Assembly: GCA_046724395.1 (NCBI GenBank)
Contig: JBKOWM010000033.1
Location: forward strand, 1-15,321
DNA length: 15,321 nucleotides
Source of the DNA: DATAEU01 sp046724395
GTDB taxonomy: Bacteria; Actinomycetota; UBA4738; HRBIN12
Reading direction: 5' to 3'
Below the pieces are notes generated by a model. It was not told the DNA's origin, did not search any database, and saw only the letters and a program-made list of their open reading frames with translations. The position numbers and the translations under genes were made by a program. This document shows positions 1 through 6,832 of the stretch, one piece after another (position 1 is the stretch's first letter; each line of letters opens with the position of its first letter).

Positions 1-458
1 GCGCCGACGAGCCCGATGACGAGCGCGACCCAGTTCCCCGACAGAGACTGCTGCTCGAGCTGCGGTCCGATAACCGGGAACTGCTGCAGGGCCGAGCCCG
101 TGATGCTTTGGCGCAGGTCGGCGTCGTTCTCGAACAGGAAGCCGACGACGGTCGTGAGCACCAGCATCAGCGGGAAGATCGAAAAGAACCCGTAGTAGGA
201 GATGAGCGCCGCGAGGTTTCCCGCGTCGTCGTCCCCGAACTTCTTGACGACCGCGATGGGAAATGCGAGGAGCGGCGTGCGCGCCTGCGCATCGTCCGCG
301 GCGTGGACGGCCTTCTGGAGTGGGTTCCCCTCGCGCCGCTCGCGCTCGGCTTGGGCGTTCGCCTCCTCGGTGCTGGACGGCTCGTCGTTTCGCGCCTGGT
401 CCTCGTTCGCGAAGACGTCGCGAGACAGACTCCGCTCGTCTGATCTGGCCTCGGACAC
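1..458 (-). CDS. YihY/BrkB family inner-membrane protein, N-terminal part (runs off the window)
   Basis: This is the first 152 codons of a membrane protein gene that continues past the left edge. About 60 hydrophilic, charged residues come first. The family's conserved opening follows: a lysine/phenylalanine segment (VVKKFGDDDAGNLAALISYY, residues 70-89) and a first membrane span (FFSIFPLMLVLTTVVGFLF, residues 91-109). A Gln-rich linker and the start of another span come next. YihY/BrkB proteins are multi-span membrane proteins of unclear biochemical function, long misnamed ribonuclease BN. The GTG start at 458 is chosen because an in-frame TGA lies two codons upstream and a GGGGGTGA ribosome binding site sits just before it. 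That site can pair with an upstream C-run, described separately. The long charged N-terminal extension is longer than I expect for the family. Confidence 0.85.
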   Translation of the reverse strand, partial: MSEARSDERSLSRDVFANEDQARNDEPSSTEEANAQAERERREGNPLQKAVHAADDAQARTPLLAFPIAVVKKFGDDDAGNLAALISYYGFFSIFPLMLVLTTVVGFLFENDADLRQSITGSALQQFPVIGPQLEQQSLSGNWVALVIGLVG

Positions 459-640
459 GGCTCACCCCCGAAGGTCTCCGGGGGGTGCGTCGCTTCGGCG
501 AACAACCGAAGCGGCTGAGTCGGCCCGCGTCTACCCCCCGCGCGTCGTCGACAGACGCTTTCCCGTCCGGACCGAGCCCAAACGGAGCGGGCGAAGCGCT
601 CCCCCGCAAGCAATTAGTGACACGTTCGCGCGTGACCGGT
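459..640 (-). promoter_or_regulatory. Structured, possibly bistable 5' leader of the yihY-like gene
   Basis: No gene is visible here. Read on the minus strand, the segment contains three clear stem-loops: GGAGCG/CGCTCC (584-602), GCTTCGG/CCGAAGC (492-512) and CCCCCG/CGGGGG (465-485). The 3' arm of the last one is the ribosome binding site of the downstream gene, which starts at 458. The C-rich arm (479-486) is also perfectly complementary over 8 bases to a G-run at 533-540. The site could therefore be exposed when that longer-range pairing forms. This switch-like layout is seen directly; the regulatory role is inference. I do not recognise a known riboswitch class with confidence. There is only a loose similarity of G-rich blocks to c-di-AMP (ydaO-type) leaders. 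Confidence 0.4.
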
Positions 641-651
641 CGTGAAATCGA

Positions 652-690
652 AGGGGCCCCGGCCGCCACAGGGGCGGCCGGAGCGGGGGG
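652..690 (-). terminator. GC-rich stem-loop, possible terminator of the small minus-strand gene
   Basis: A perfect 9-bp stem, CCGGCCGCC at 659-667 with GGCGGCCGG at 673-681, closes a 5-base loop. Read leftward it is followed by CCCCTTCGATTTC, only a weak T-rich tract, so termination is plausible but not certain. It separates the small zinc-ribbon ORF (824-979) from the yihY leader. Between 691 and 823 I see no supported feature apart from a short glyoxalase-like fragment discussed under findings. Confidence 0.3.
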
Positions 691-823
691 GCCTTCGCGA
701 TGCTCGTCCTGCGCGTCGGCGCCAGGAAGTCCCGGCGGTGGCTCGCTTCACCGCATCGCCGGGTTGCCTTTCCCCGGCCGGTCCGGGCTCAAACCGCGGA
801 GGGCGACAAAGTGCCCGTCGGGA

Positions 824-979
824 TCAAATGGTGCGGCGAGGCCGGACGCGTCGCTCGCGGACGCGACGTTTCCCCGCCGTCGTGGCCGCGACCCGCCGAG
901 CCTCACAGTCCGGGCACGGACCAAACGGCGACGTCGATGGTGCACCGCATTTCGTACACGCGGCCAACAGAAGCTTCAT
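824..979 (-). CDS. Small zinc-ribbon protein (51 aa), uncharacterised
   Basis: The predicted protein opens MKLLLAACTKCGAPSTSPFG and carries two cysteine knuckles, C-x2-C at residues 8-11 and CPDC at residues 22-25. This is the usual pattern of a one-zinc ribbon. The C-terminal half is Arg-rich and low in complexity, so only the first 30 residues look convincingly coding. The ATG at 979 has a GGGAG-type ribosome binding site about ten bases upstream. A longer start near 1051 adds only low-complexity residues. It is transcribed away from the small plus-strand ORF to its right and overlaps the longest version of that ORF. The function is unknown. A frameshift after the ribbon would join it to the frame ending at 748, so truncation of a longer gene is possible. 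Confidence 0.45.
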   Translation of the reverse strand: MKLLLAACTKCGAPSTSPFGPCPDCEARRVAATTAGKRRVRERRVRPRRTI

Positions 980-1359
980 GCGGGCATCACTCCCTCTCGT
1001 GCGTCCGCCGCCCACGGCGGCGGTCGCGAACGGGCGAGGACATACCCGCAAGGGCGGAGGTTCACTCCGCGGCCGGCAACAAGACGTTCATCGTTTGTCA
1101 TCGCCGTCCCGAGGATATCTGCGACGGCGTGGTACGGGACGCGATCGCGTCGCTGCGCGACAAGCGCGGCGCCCAGCGTGTGACGTTTGCCGACGTCTGC
1201 GATCACCTCCTCGACTTCCGGCGTCGAGCGCCGGAGCACACAGCCGCGATCGACGCGTTCGCCACCTTTCTCACGAACGTCGAGGAAGTCGACCACGCCC
1301 ACCGCGAAGAGGGCGGCCCGACGCTCGCCGTCGGCGACGCGCGCGACGTGCGAACGTGA
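937..1359 (+). CDS. Small unknown protein upstream of the GT9 pair (start uncertain)
   Basis: I do not recognise this product. From about base 1070 to the stop the frame shows strong G/C third positions and ordinary protein composition, for example residues reading TFADVCDHLLDF and AIDAFATFLTNVEEVDHAH. It predicts a mostly helical, acidic small protein. Upstream of 1070 the frame is Arg/Ser-rich and looks non-coding. The ATG at 937 gives 140 aa, but the true start may be the GTG at 1129 (76 aa), or may be obscured by a frameshift. The TGA at 1357-1359 overlaps the GTG start of the first GT9 gene in a GTGA arrangement, which implies translational coupling and supports the frame being real. Confidence 0.5.
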   Translation: MVHRISYTRPTEASCGHHSLSCVRRPRRRSRTGEDIPARAEVHSAAGNKTFIVCHRRPEDICDGVVRDAIASLRDKRGAQRVTFADVCDHLLDFRRRAPEHTAAIDAFATFLTNVEEVDHAHREEGGPTLAVGDARDVRT

Positions 1360-2372
1360 TCGATCGAGACGACGGCATCGTGCCACGACGAGTCCAGGTC
1401 CTGCGGGCCCTGCACCTCGGCGACCTTCTCGTGGCCGTCCCCGCGTTTCGCGCGCTGCGTCGCGCCTGGCCGCAGACGCGGATCGAGCTCGTCGGTCTTC
1501 CGTGGACCCGGGCGCTGATCGAACGGCTGCCCGGGTACCTCGACGCGCTCGTTGAGTTCCCGGGATGGCCCGGCGTGCCCGAACGCGACGCCGATGTCGC
1601 GCGGATCGCGGCGTTTTTCGCTCGGTCGGTCGCCGACCCCCCCGATGTCGCGATCCAGCTCCACGGCAGCGGCGTCTCGACGAACGCGTTCGTCGCGCTG
1701 CTCGGAGCTCCGCGCACCGCCGGTCAGTTCGTCCCGGGGTTATTCGCGCCCGACACACACACGTTCATCGTCCACGATCCCCATCGCAGCGAGATGCAAA
1801 GTGCGCTCGCGGTCGTGCACACGCTCGGCGTTGCGCCGGCCGGCGAGGAACTCGAGGTGCTGGTGCTCGACGAGGACCGGCGTGAGGTCGCCGCGGGGCC
1901 CGCCGGCCGGCTCGATCGCGGCGCGTACGTCGTCGTGCATCCAGGCTCCAGCACGCCGTCGCGCCGATGGCCGGCCGAGCGGTTCGCCGCCGTCGCGGAC
2001 GCGCTCGCCGAGCGCGTCCCCGTCGTCGTTACCGGCAGCGATCATGAGCGCGACGCTACGATGGCGACGCTCACCGCGATGCGCCGCCCCGCGGTCGACC
2101 TAACGGGGCGCACCTCCCTCGGTGGACTCGTCGCCGTCGTCGAGGGAGCCCGCATCGCCGTGACAAACGACACCGGCGTGGCCCACGTCGCCGACGCCGT
2201 CCGGACGCCGAGTGTGACCGTGTTCACGGCGTCCGATCCCGAACGGTGGAGGCCACGCGACCTCGATCTGCACCGCGTCGTCACCGGATCGGCCGGCGCT
2301 TCGGCGAGCACCCAGTCGGTGCTGGCCGAAGCGCTCGACCTGCTCTCGAGCGATGTCGCCACGCGCGCCTGA
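1356..2372 (+). CDS. Glycosyltransferase family 9 protein (ADP-heptose transferase-like), first copy
   Basis: The 338-residue product has the GT9 (WaaC/WaaF/RfaF-like) two-domain layout. The N-terminal motif LHLGDLLVAVPAFRALRR (residues 19-36) includes the Gly-Asp pair whose Asp is the presumed catalytic base. The C-terminal donor-binding domain shows VVHPGSSTPSRRWPAERFA (193-211) and the nucleotide-sugar loop TNDTGVAHVADAV (270-282). Enzymes of the family move heptose from ADP-heptose to an acceptor at the cytoplasmic face of the membrane. Here the acceptor is unknown, because the genome looks Gram-positive. The GTG at 1356 overlaps the preceding stop codon; a second GTG at 1380 is possible. 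The 3' end overlaps the second GT9 gene by 20 bp, so the two are surely co-translated. Confidence 0.88.
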   Translation: MIDRDDGIVPRRVQVLRALHLGDLLVAVPAFRALRRAWPQTRIELVGLPWTRALIERLPGYLDALVEFPGWPGVPERDADVARIAAFFARSVADPPDVAIQLHGSGVSTNAFVALLGAPRTAGQFVPGLFAPDTHTFIVHDPHRSEMQSALAVVHTLGVAPAGEELEVLVLDEDRREVAAGPAGRLDRGAYVVVHPGSSTPSRRWPAERFAAVADALAERVPVVVTGSDHERDATMATLTAMRRPAVDLTGRTSLGGLVAVVEGARIAVTNDTGVAHVADAVRTPSVTVFTASDPERWRPRDLDLHRVVTGSAGASASTQSVLAEALDLLSSDVATRA

Positions 2373-3546
2373 GAGCGTCCGTCGCATCGCGGTCCTGCGC
2401 GCGAACGGGATCGGAGACCTGGTCTTCGCGCTGCCGGCGCTCGATGCGCTCAGGCGTCGCTTCCACCGCGCGGAGATCGTCCTGCTCGGACGTGCGTGGC
2501 ATGCGGAGCTGCTGCGCGGCCGCGTCTCGGCCGTCGATCGCGTCGAGGTGCTCCCGAGGTCGGCGCTCGCCGGCGCCGGCTCCATCGAGCGCCCGGACGT
2601 CCGCGCGTTCCTGGACCGGATGCGCGCTCGACGGTTCGATCTGGGTGTTCAGCTGCATGGCGGCGGCGCCACCTCCAACCCGCTCGTACGCGCCCTCGGC
2701 GCGACGACGACGGTGGGGATGCGGACGCCCGACGCCGATCCGCTCGACCTGTGGATTCCCTACGTCTACTACCAGCCCGAGATCCTCAGGTACCTGGAGG
2801 TCGTCGGGCTCCTGGACGCCACCGCGGTGACGCTCGAGCCGATGCTGAACGTGACGCCGGCAGACATTGCCGCCTCGGCCGCGGCCGTCCGCTCGGACGA
2901 CGGGTGGCTCGTGGTGCTCCACCCCGGCGCGACCGATCCGCGCCGACGGTGGCCGGCGCGCGCGTTCGCGGCCGTGGGCGATGCGATGGTCTCGCGAGGT
3001 GCTCGCGTCGTCGTGACGGGGACGCCCGAGGAGTCGCGCCTGGTCCAGGATGTCGCCGCGTCCATGGCGTCCGCGCCAGTCGTAGCGAGGAGCACCACTC
3101 TTTCGGCGCTGATCGGTCTGCTCGCGCGTTCGGCGCTCGTCGTCGCGAACGACTCCGGGCCGTTGCATCTAGCCGGTGCGGTCGGCACCCCGACAGTTGG
3201 CATCTATTGGTGCGGCAATCTCGTCAACGGCGGGCCGCTGTCGGTCGGCCGACGCCGCCATGTGACGTCGTGGCGCGTGCGATGCCCAACGTGCGGGATG
3301 GACTGCACCACCGGCCGCTGCGAGCACAACGACTCTTTCGTCGCCGACGTCGACGTCACCGACGTCGTGTCCGCGGCGAACGATCTCCTCGAGCGGCACC
3401 GGCCAGGCTTCGACGCGGCCGTCGAGCGCCCACAGGCGCAGATTACGAGGCCACCGGCCGATCGAGCGAGAGGACGACCGGCGCGTCGACCGCGCGGTCG
3501 GGAAGCGTCGTACGGACCTCCTGGTGGTAGACGCCGGACGGCATGA
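2353..3546 (+). CDS. Glycosyltransferase family 9 protein (ADP-heptose transferase-like), second copy
   Basis: The 397-residue product is a GT9 enzyme related to its upstream neighbour. Shared motifs are RANGIGDLVFALPALDALRR (16-35, Asp22 the presumed base), QLHGGGATSN (100-109; QLHGSGVSTN in the first copy), HPGATDPRRRWPARAFAAVG (190-209) and ANDSGPLHLAGAVGTP (265-280). Unlike the first copy it has a four-cysteine segment, CPTCGMDCTTGRCEH (311-325). This matches the Cys-containing C-terminal segment of many GT9 proteins and may bind a metal or form disulfides. The start at 2353 lies inside the end of the first copy. The last 34 or so residues are Arg/Pro-rich and lie opposite the 3' end of the converging GT2 gene, so they are probably an unstructured tail. 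Confidence 0.88.
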   Translation: MSPRAPESVRRIAVLRANGIGDLVFALPALDALRRRFHRAEIVLLGRAWHAELLRGRVSAVDRVEVLPRSALAGAGSIERPDVRAFLDRMRARRFDLGVQLHGGGATSNPLVRALGATTTVGMRTPDADPLDLWIPYVYYQPEILRYLEVVGLLDATAVTLEPMLNVTPADIAASAAAVRSDDGWLVVLHPGATDPRRRWPARAFAAVGDAMVSRGARVVVTGTPEESRLVQDVAASMASAPVVARSTTLSALIGLLARSALVVANDSGPLHLAGAVGTPTVGIYWCGNLVNGGPLSVGRRRHVTSWRVRCPTCGMDCTTGRCEHNDSFVADVDVTDVVSAANDLLERHRPGFDAAVERPQAQITRPPADRARGRPARRPRGREASYGPPGGRRRTA

Positions 3547-4264
3547 CGCCGCAGCCGCCGTACCGCGCCATCACCCGGAGCTGCGCATACACGTCCTCCC
3601 CCACGTGCACGGGCGGAAGCGCTCGCCAGAAGGAGAAGCCTCCGCACGCGCGCAGCTTCTCTACGTCGAACAGCACACATGCGCTCGCCCACGCCAGGCG
3701 GTAGCAGATCGGTCGGTCGACAGTCGCGCCGAGGCGACGCTGGGCGTGCAGCAGGTTCGCGGCGAGGTGCAGCCGCGCACGACGCCATGCCTCGGTTCCC
3801 GGACGCACCGTCTCCGGCTCGACACGATCGAGCGGTTCAACCGACTGTTGATCCGGGCGAACGTCGTCGGCGTACGAGGCTCCGATCGTGCCACACCCGA
3901 CGAAGCCGCAGGCGTGGTGCTCGATCGTCCGGCGGAGGAGCCCAACGACGAACGGCTCCAGGATCAGGTCGTCGTCCAGGAACAAGGCGTAGCGGGTCCG
4001 AGCGCGGTCGAGCAGAAACTGGCGCTGCTGCGCCATCCCGCGACGCGGGAGATTCGCGCGGAGCTCCACCTCCTGCCCGCGTAGGCGAAGTGCGCGGACG
4101 ACCGCCGCGACGACGGGATGGTCCCATGCGGGCCCGTGATCGCCCTGGTCCGCGACGACGACATGCTCCGCTGTCGCATCCTGGCCCAGCACCGAGGCCA
4201 GCGTGACGGCCAGGGACGCCGGGCGATCGCGCGTGGGGATCAAGACGTCGATCGGTTCCGCCAT
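3443..4264 (-). CDS. Family 2 glycosyltransferase (GT-A fold)
   Basis: The 273-residue product begins IDVLIPTRDRPASLAVTLAS (residues 5-24), the nucleotide-binding start of GT2 enzymes. It carries a metal-binding Asp cluster in LFLDDDLIL (95-102, Asp97-99) and a VGED motif (221-224) whose Glu-Asp pair supplies the usual catalytic base. There is no membrane span, so it should act in the cytoplasm on a nucleotide-sugar donor that the sequence does not identify. It is the last gene of the minus-strand series: its ATG at 4264 is six bases after the stop of the HldE-type gene. Its 3' end overlaps the converging second GT9 gene by 104 bp. The likely role is extension of the same surface glycan built by the GT9 and GT4 enzymes. 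Confidence 0.85.
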   Translation of the reverse strand: MAEPIDVLIPTRDRPASLAVTLASVLGQDATAEHVVVADQGDHGPAWDHPVVAAVVRALRLRGQEVELRANLPRRGMAQQRQFLLDRARTRYALFLDDDLILEPFVVGLLRRTIEHHACGFVGCGTIGASYADDVRPDQQSVEPLDRVEPETVRPGTEAWRRARLHLAANLLHAQRRLGATVDRPICYRLAWASACVLFDVEKLRACGGFSFWRALPPVHVGEDVYAQLRVMARYGGCGVMPSGVYHQEVRTTLPDRAVDAPVVLSLDRPVAS

Positions 4265-4270
4265 TCGACG

Positions 4271-5773
4271 TCAGGACCCGGTCCGCAGCTCCCGACGCCG
4301 ATCGCCGTCGGCGCCATCCCCACCGCGAATGTGCTCGATGATCCCCGTCGTCGACCGGTCCTCGACGTAGGGAAGGATGCGCACGACGCCCCCGAGTGCC
4401 TCGACTGTCTCGCGCTCGGGAAGCATGTCGACGTGATAGTCGCCCCCCTTCACGTACACGTCCGGGCGGATCCGCTCGAGCAGACGGACGGGAGTGTCGT
4501 CCTCGAACGCAACGATGTGATCGATGCACGACAACGCGGCCAGGACGTCCGCACGATCCTCCAGCGAATTGATCGGTCGCCCCGATCCCTTCAGCCGGCG
4601 GACGCTCTCGTCCGCGTTCAAGGCGACCACGAGCACGTCGCCGAGTGCTTTTGCCTGGTTCAGGTACGTGATGTGCCCGCGATGCAGGATGTCGAAGCAC
4701 CCGTTCGTGAACACGATCCGGCGGCCGTCGGCGCGGTAGGCGGCGGCGAGCCGTTCGATCCGCTCCCAGTCGGCGACGTATGTCGTGTCGCCGCCTATGC
4801 GCTCGAGCAGTAACGTCGAGGAGCACGTCGAGGTTCCCTCGCGCTCGACGACGACGGACGCCGCCTGGGACGCGAGCTCCACCGCGGCGAGCGCGTCCGC
4901 GCCGGCGCCGAGCGCCAGCGACAGCGCGGCGGTGAACGTGTCTCCCGCGCCCGTGGCCCTCGCGTTGGTCGACGGCCGCGCGTACGTCCGGTACGCGGGG
5001 CGGTCGCGCTCCAGGAGGAGGGCGCCGTCGACGTCCATCGTGACGACGACGAGCCTTGCCCCCGTGAGCTCGAGGAGTTCGTCGGCGTGACGCTCGATCG
5101 AGGAGGCGCGCCCGGCACCGCCGGCGGGCGCGATTCCCAGCAGGCGTGCGGCCTCGGCGTGGTTCGGCTTCACAGCCGTCACGCCCACGTCGCGGAACCG
5201 TTGCGGAAACTTCGCGTCTACGACGACCACGCTCGGCGATTCGGCCTGCAGTGCGGCGAGCTTCGAAATCACCGCTGGGGTGAGGACGCCGTAGGTGTAG
5301 TCGGACACGATGACGGCGTCGCTGACCAAGAAAGCCTCTTCGAGCCGGCAGATGAGCTCTGCCTCGGTCGCGCCGCTCGAGGCCTCCGTCGTTCCCCGAT
5401 CGAAGCGGATCAGAATCTGCGAGTCCGCGACGAGACGGTTCTTCGACAGCGTCTCGCGCGACGGGTCCATGAGCAGATCACCCGGCGAGACGCCGCGCGC
5501 AACGAGGGTTCGCGCGAGCACCCGCCCCTCGCGGTCGTCGCCGACGGCCGACAGGAACCGCGCGCTCGCCCCGAGAGCTGCGGCGTTGACCGCGGCATTC
5601 GCGGCGCCGCCCGGCGCGTCGACCCGGTCCGTCAGCGCAACGATCGGAACCGGAGCCTCACGACAGATCCGGTCGACCGACCCGATCAGATACGAATCCA
5701 GGATCGCGTCCCCGATGACAAGGACCTTCAGGCCGGCGAGATCGCGGACGAGCTCGATCAGGTCCGTCGTCAT
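4271..5773 (-). CDS. hldE: Bifunctional heptose-7-phosphate kinase / heptose-1-phosphate adenylyltransferase (HldE/RfaE type)
   Basis: The 500-residue product joins two domains. Residues 10-325 form a PfkB/ribokinase-type kinase with APGGAANAAVNAAALGA (53-69) and the phosphoryl-transfer motif ATGAGDTF (273-280, Asp278 the base). Residues 350-483 form a nucleotidyltransferase with FTNGCFDILHRGH (355-367), LKGSGRPIN (394-402) and EDRSTTGII (471-479), the RfaE2 signature. In known pathways the kinase makes D-glycero-beta-D-manno-heptose 1,7-bisphosphate. After phosphatase action, the second domain makes ADP-heptose, the donor for GT9 enzymes. The ATG at 5773 overlaps the GT4 stop codon (ATGA), so the genes are coupled. 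The length is slightly above the usual 470-480. The isomerase (GmhA), phosphatase (GmhB) and epimerase (HldD) are not in the window. Sugar specificity is inferred from family and neighbours. Confidence 0.88.
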   Translation of the reverse strand: MTTDLIELVRDLAGLKVLVIGDAILDSYLIGSVDRICREAPVPIVALTDRVDAPGGAANAAVNAAALGASARFLSAVGDDREGRVLARTLVARGVSPGDLLMDPSRETLSKNRLVADSQILIRFDRGTTEASSGATEAELICRLEEAFLVSDAVIVSDYTYGVLTPAVISKLAALQAESPSVVVVDAKFPQRFRDVGVTAVKPNHAEAARLLGIAPAGGAGRASSIERHADELLELTGARLVVVTMDVDGALLLERDRPAYRTYARPSTNARATGAGDTFTAALSLALGAGADALAAVELASQAASVVVEREGTSTCSSTLLLERIGGDTTYVADWERIERLAAAYRADGRRIVFTNGCFDILHRGHITYLNQAKALGDVLVVALNADESVRRLKGSGRPINSLEDRADVLAALSCIDHIVAFEDDTPVRLLERIRPDVYVKGGDYHVDMLPERETVEALGGVVRILPYVEDRSTTGIIEHIRGGDGADGDRRRELRTGS

Positions 5774-6750
5774 GCCGCGCTCCCGACGCGCTCGGCCAAC
5801 GGCATTCCGGCGACCTCGCGGAACGTCCGACCCCACTCGTCGACGAAGCGATCGAGGGCGAAGAGGTCGCACGCGCGCTCGCGCGCCGCCGCGCCGAGCT
5901 GCGCGGCGAGGGCGCGATCCTCGAGGAGCGCCCGCATGCCGGCGATCAGCCGGTCGAGATCGGTGTCGACGAACCCGGTGATTCCATCTTCGAGGACCAC
6001 GCTCTGCTCGGTGGTTGCGAACGCCACGACCGGCATGCCGAGCATCATCGCCTCGCAGACGGCAAGACCCAGGCTCGTATACCGGATCGGGTTGAAGAAC
6101 AGCCGATACCGCGCGGCGAGGGCGGGGACGTCGCGCAGCGGTACCTCACCGATACCGTCGCCGTCACCCGACCCCATTCCGAGCAGGTCGAGCGGCACCA
6201 CCGCCCGGGCCCGATCGAACACGTCGGGCCCCGTGCGCCGCCCGCGCCGGTACACATTGTTCGCGACCGTGAGCCCGCGCGGCAGCTCCCCGGTCCATCT
6301 CACGCCGTCCGCGACGCGGACGCCGTGGCGGATCACCCGGGTGGGCGTCCGGCCCGAGTCCCACATCAGCTCGTTGAAGTGCGTGACGTGCACGAGCAGG
6401 ACGTCGGGGTCGTCGACGACGTGTCGCGTCTGCGCCGGGTGTTCCAGCGGTGGGTCGTGCTCGAGATAGACCTGCGGGAGCCGGCGCTGTGTCGGCGAGA
6501 GCAGCGCGAAGCGGTCCTCGACGTAGTTCGTCCGCGACTGGTACAGCACGCAGTCGACGTTCAGGCGGCGTACGTCCTCGCAGCCGACCTCGTGCACCGA
6601 GTCGGGCCAGTCGAAGCTCGGTGTGCGGCCGCCGTAGGGGTGCCGCCGATCGTCGCGCACCGGGAGGTACAGGTCGTAGTCGCCCCGAGCCAGATATGAG
6701 AGGTAGCTGCCGTGAACGTGCCACGTGAGCACGCGCGGACGCCTGGGCAC
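5770..6750 (-). CDS. Family 4 glycosyltransferase (GT-B fold)
   Basis: The C-terminal half has the classic GT4 donor-binding motif in FFNPIRYTSLGLAVCEAMML (residues 218-237), followed by a MPVVAFATTEQS segment and GITGFVD (256-262). The N-terminal half begins RPRVLTWHVHGSYLSYL and lacks a signal peptide or membrane span. The 326-residue length is short for GT4, mainly because the acceptor domain is compact. GTG at 6750 is preferred over GTG at 6756, because a perfect GGAGG lies five bases before 6750 and overlaps the other codon. The gene leads a translationally coupled series with the HldE-type gene (4-bp overlap) and the GT2 gene. This supports a role in assembling a heptose-containing glycan; donor and acceptor are unknown. 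Confidence 0.85.
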   Translation of the reverse strand: MPRRPRVLTWHVHGSYLSYLARGDYDLYLPVRDDRRHPYGGRTPSFDWPDSVHEVGCEDVRRLNVDCVLYQSRTNYVEDRFALLSPTQRRLPQVYLEHDPPLEHPAQTRHVVDDPDVLLVHVTHFNELMWDSGRTPTRVIRHGVRVADGVRWTGELPRGLTVANNVYRRGRRTGPDVFDRARAVVPLDLLGMGSGDGDGIGEVPLRDVPALAARYRLFFNPIRYTSLGLAVCEAMMLGMPVVAFATTEQSVVLEDGITGFVDTDLDRLIAGMRALLEDRALAAQLGAAARERACDLFALDRFVDEWGRTFREVAGMPLAERVGSAA

Positions 6751-6755
6751 CGTCA

Positions 6756-6760
6756 CCTCC
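6756..6760 (-). promoter_or_regulatory. Ribosome binding site that fixes the GT4 start
   Basis: GGAGG on the minus strand ends five bases before the GTG at 6750. It overlaps the alternative GTG at 6756 by one base, which argues against that codon being the start. Confidence 0.6.
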
Positions 6761-6832
6761 AGGGAAGATGGCCGATCACTGCTTCTACCCCTCCCCCACG
6801 GGGCGTACGCGCGCCGCGACGACCGGCACCTG

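Noticed and set aside
263..1183. Plus-strand open frame of 306 codons across the yihY leader and small genes
   Set aside because: The translation is dominated by Arg, Ser, Pro and Gly with no motif. It overlaps the yihY coding sequence and the structured leader.
5087..6469. Long plus-strand open frame of 460 codons opposite the HldE and GT4 genes
   Set aside because: It is antisense to two genes with clear domain motifs. The translation is Arg/Ser-rich in its second half and lacks recognisable motifs, as expected for GC-rich shadow frames.
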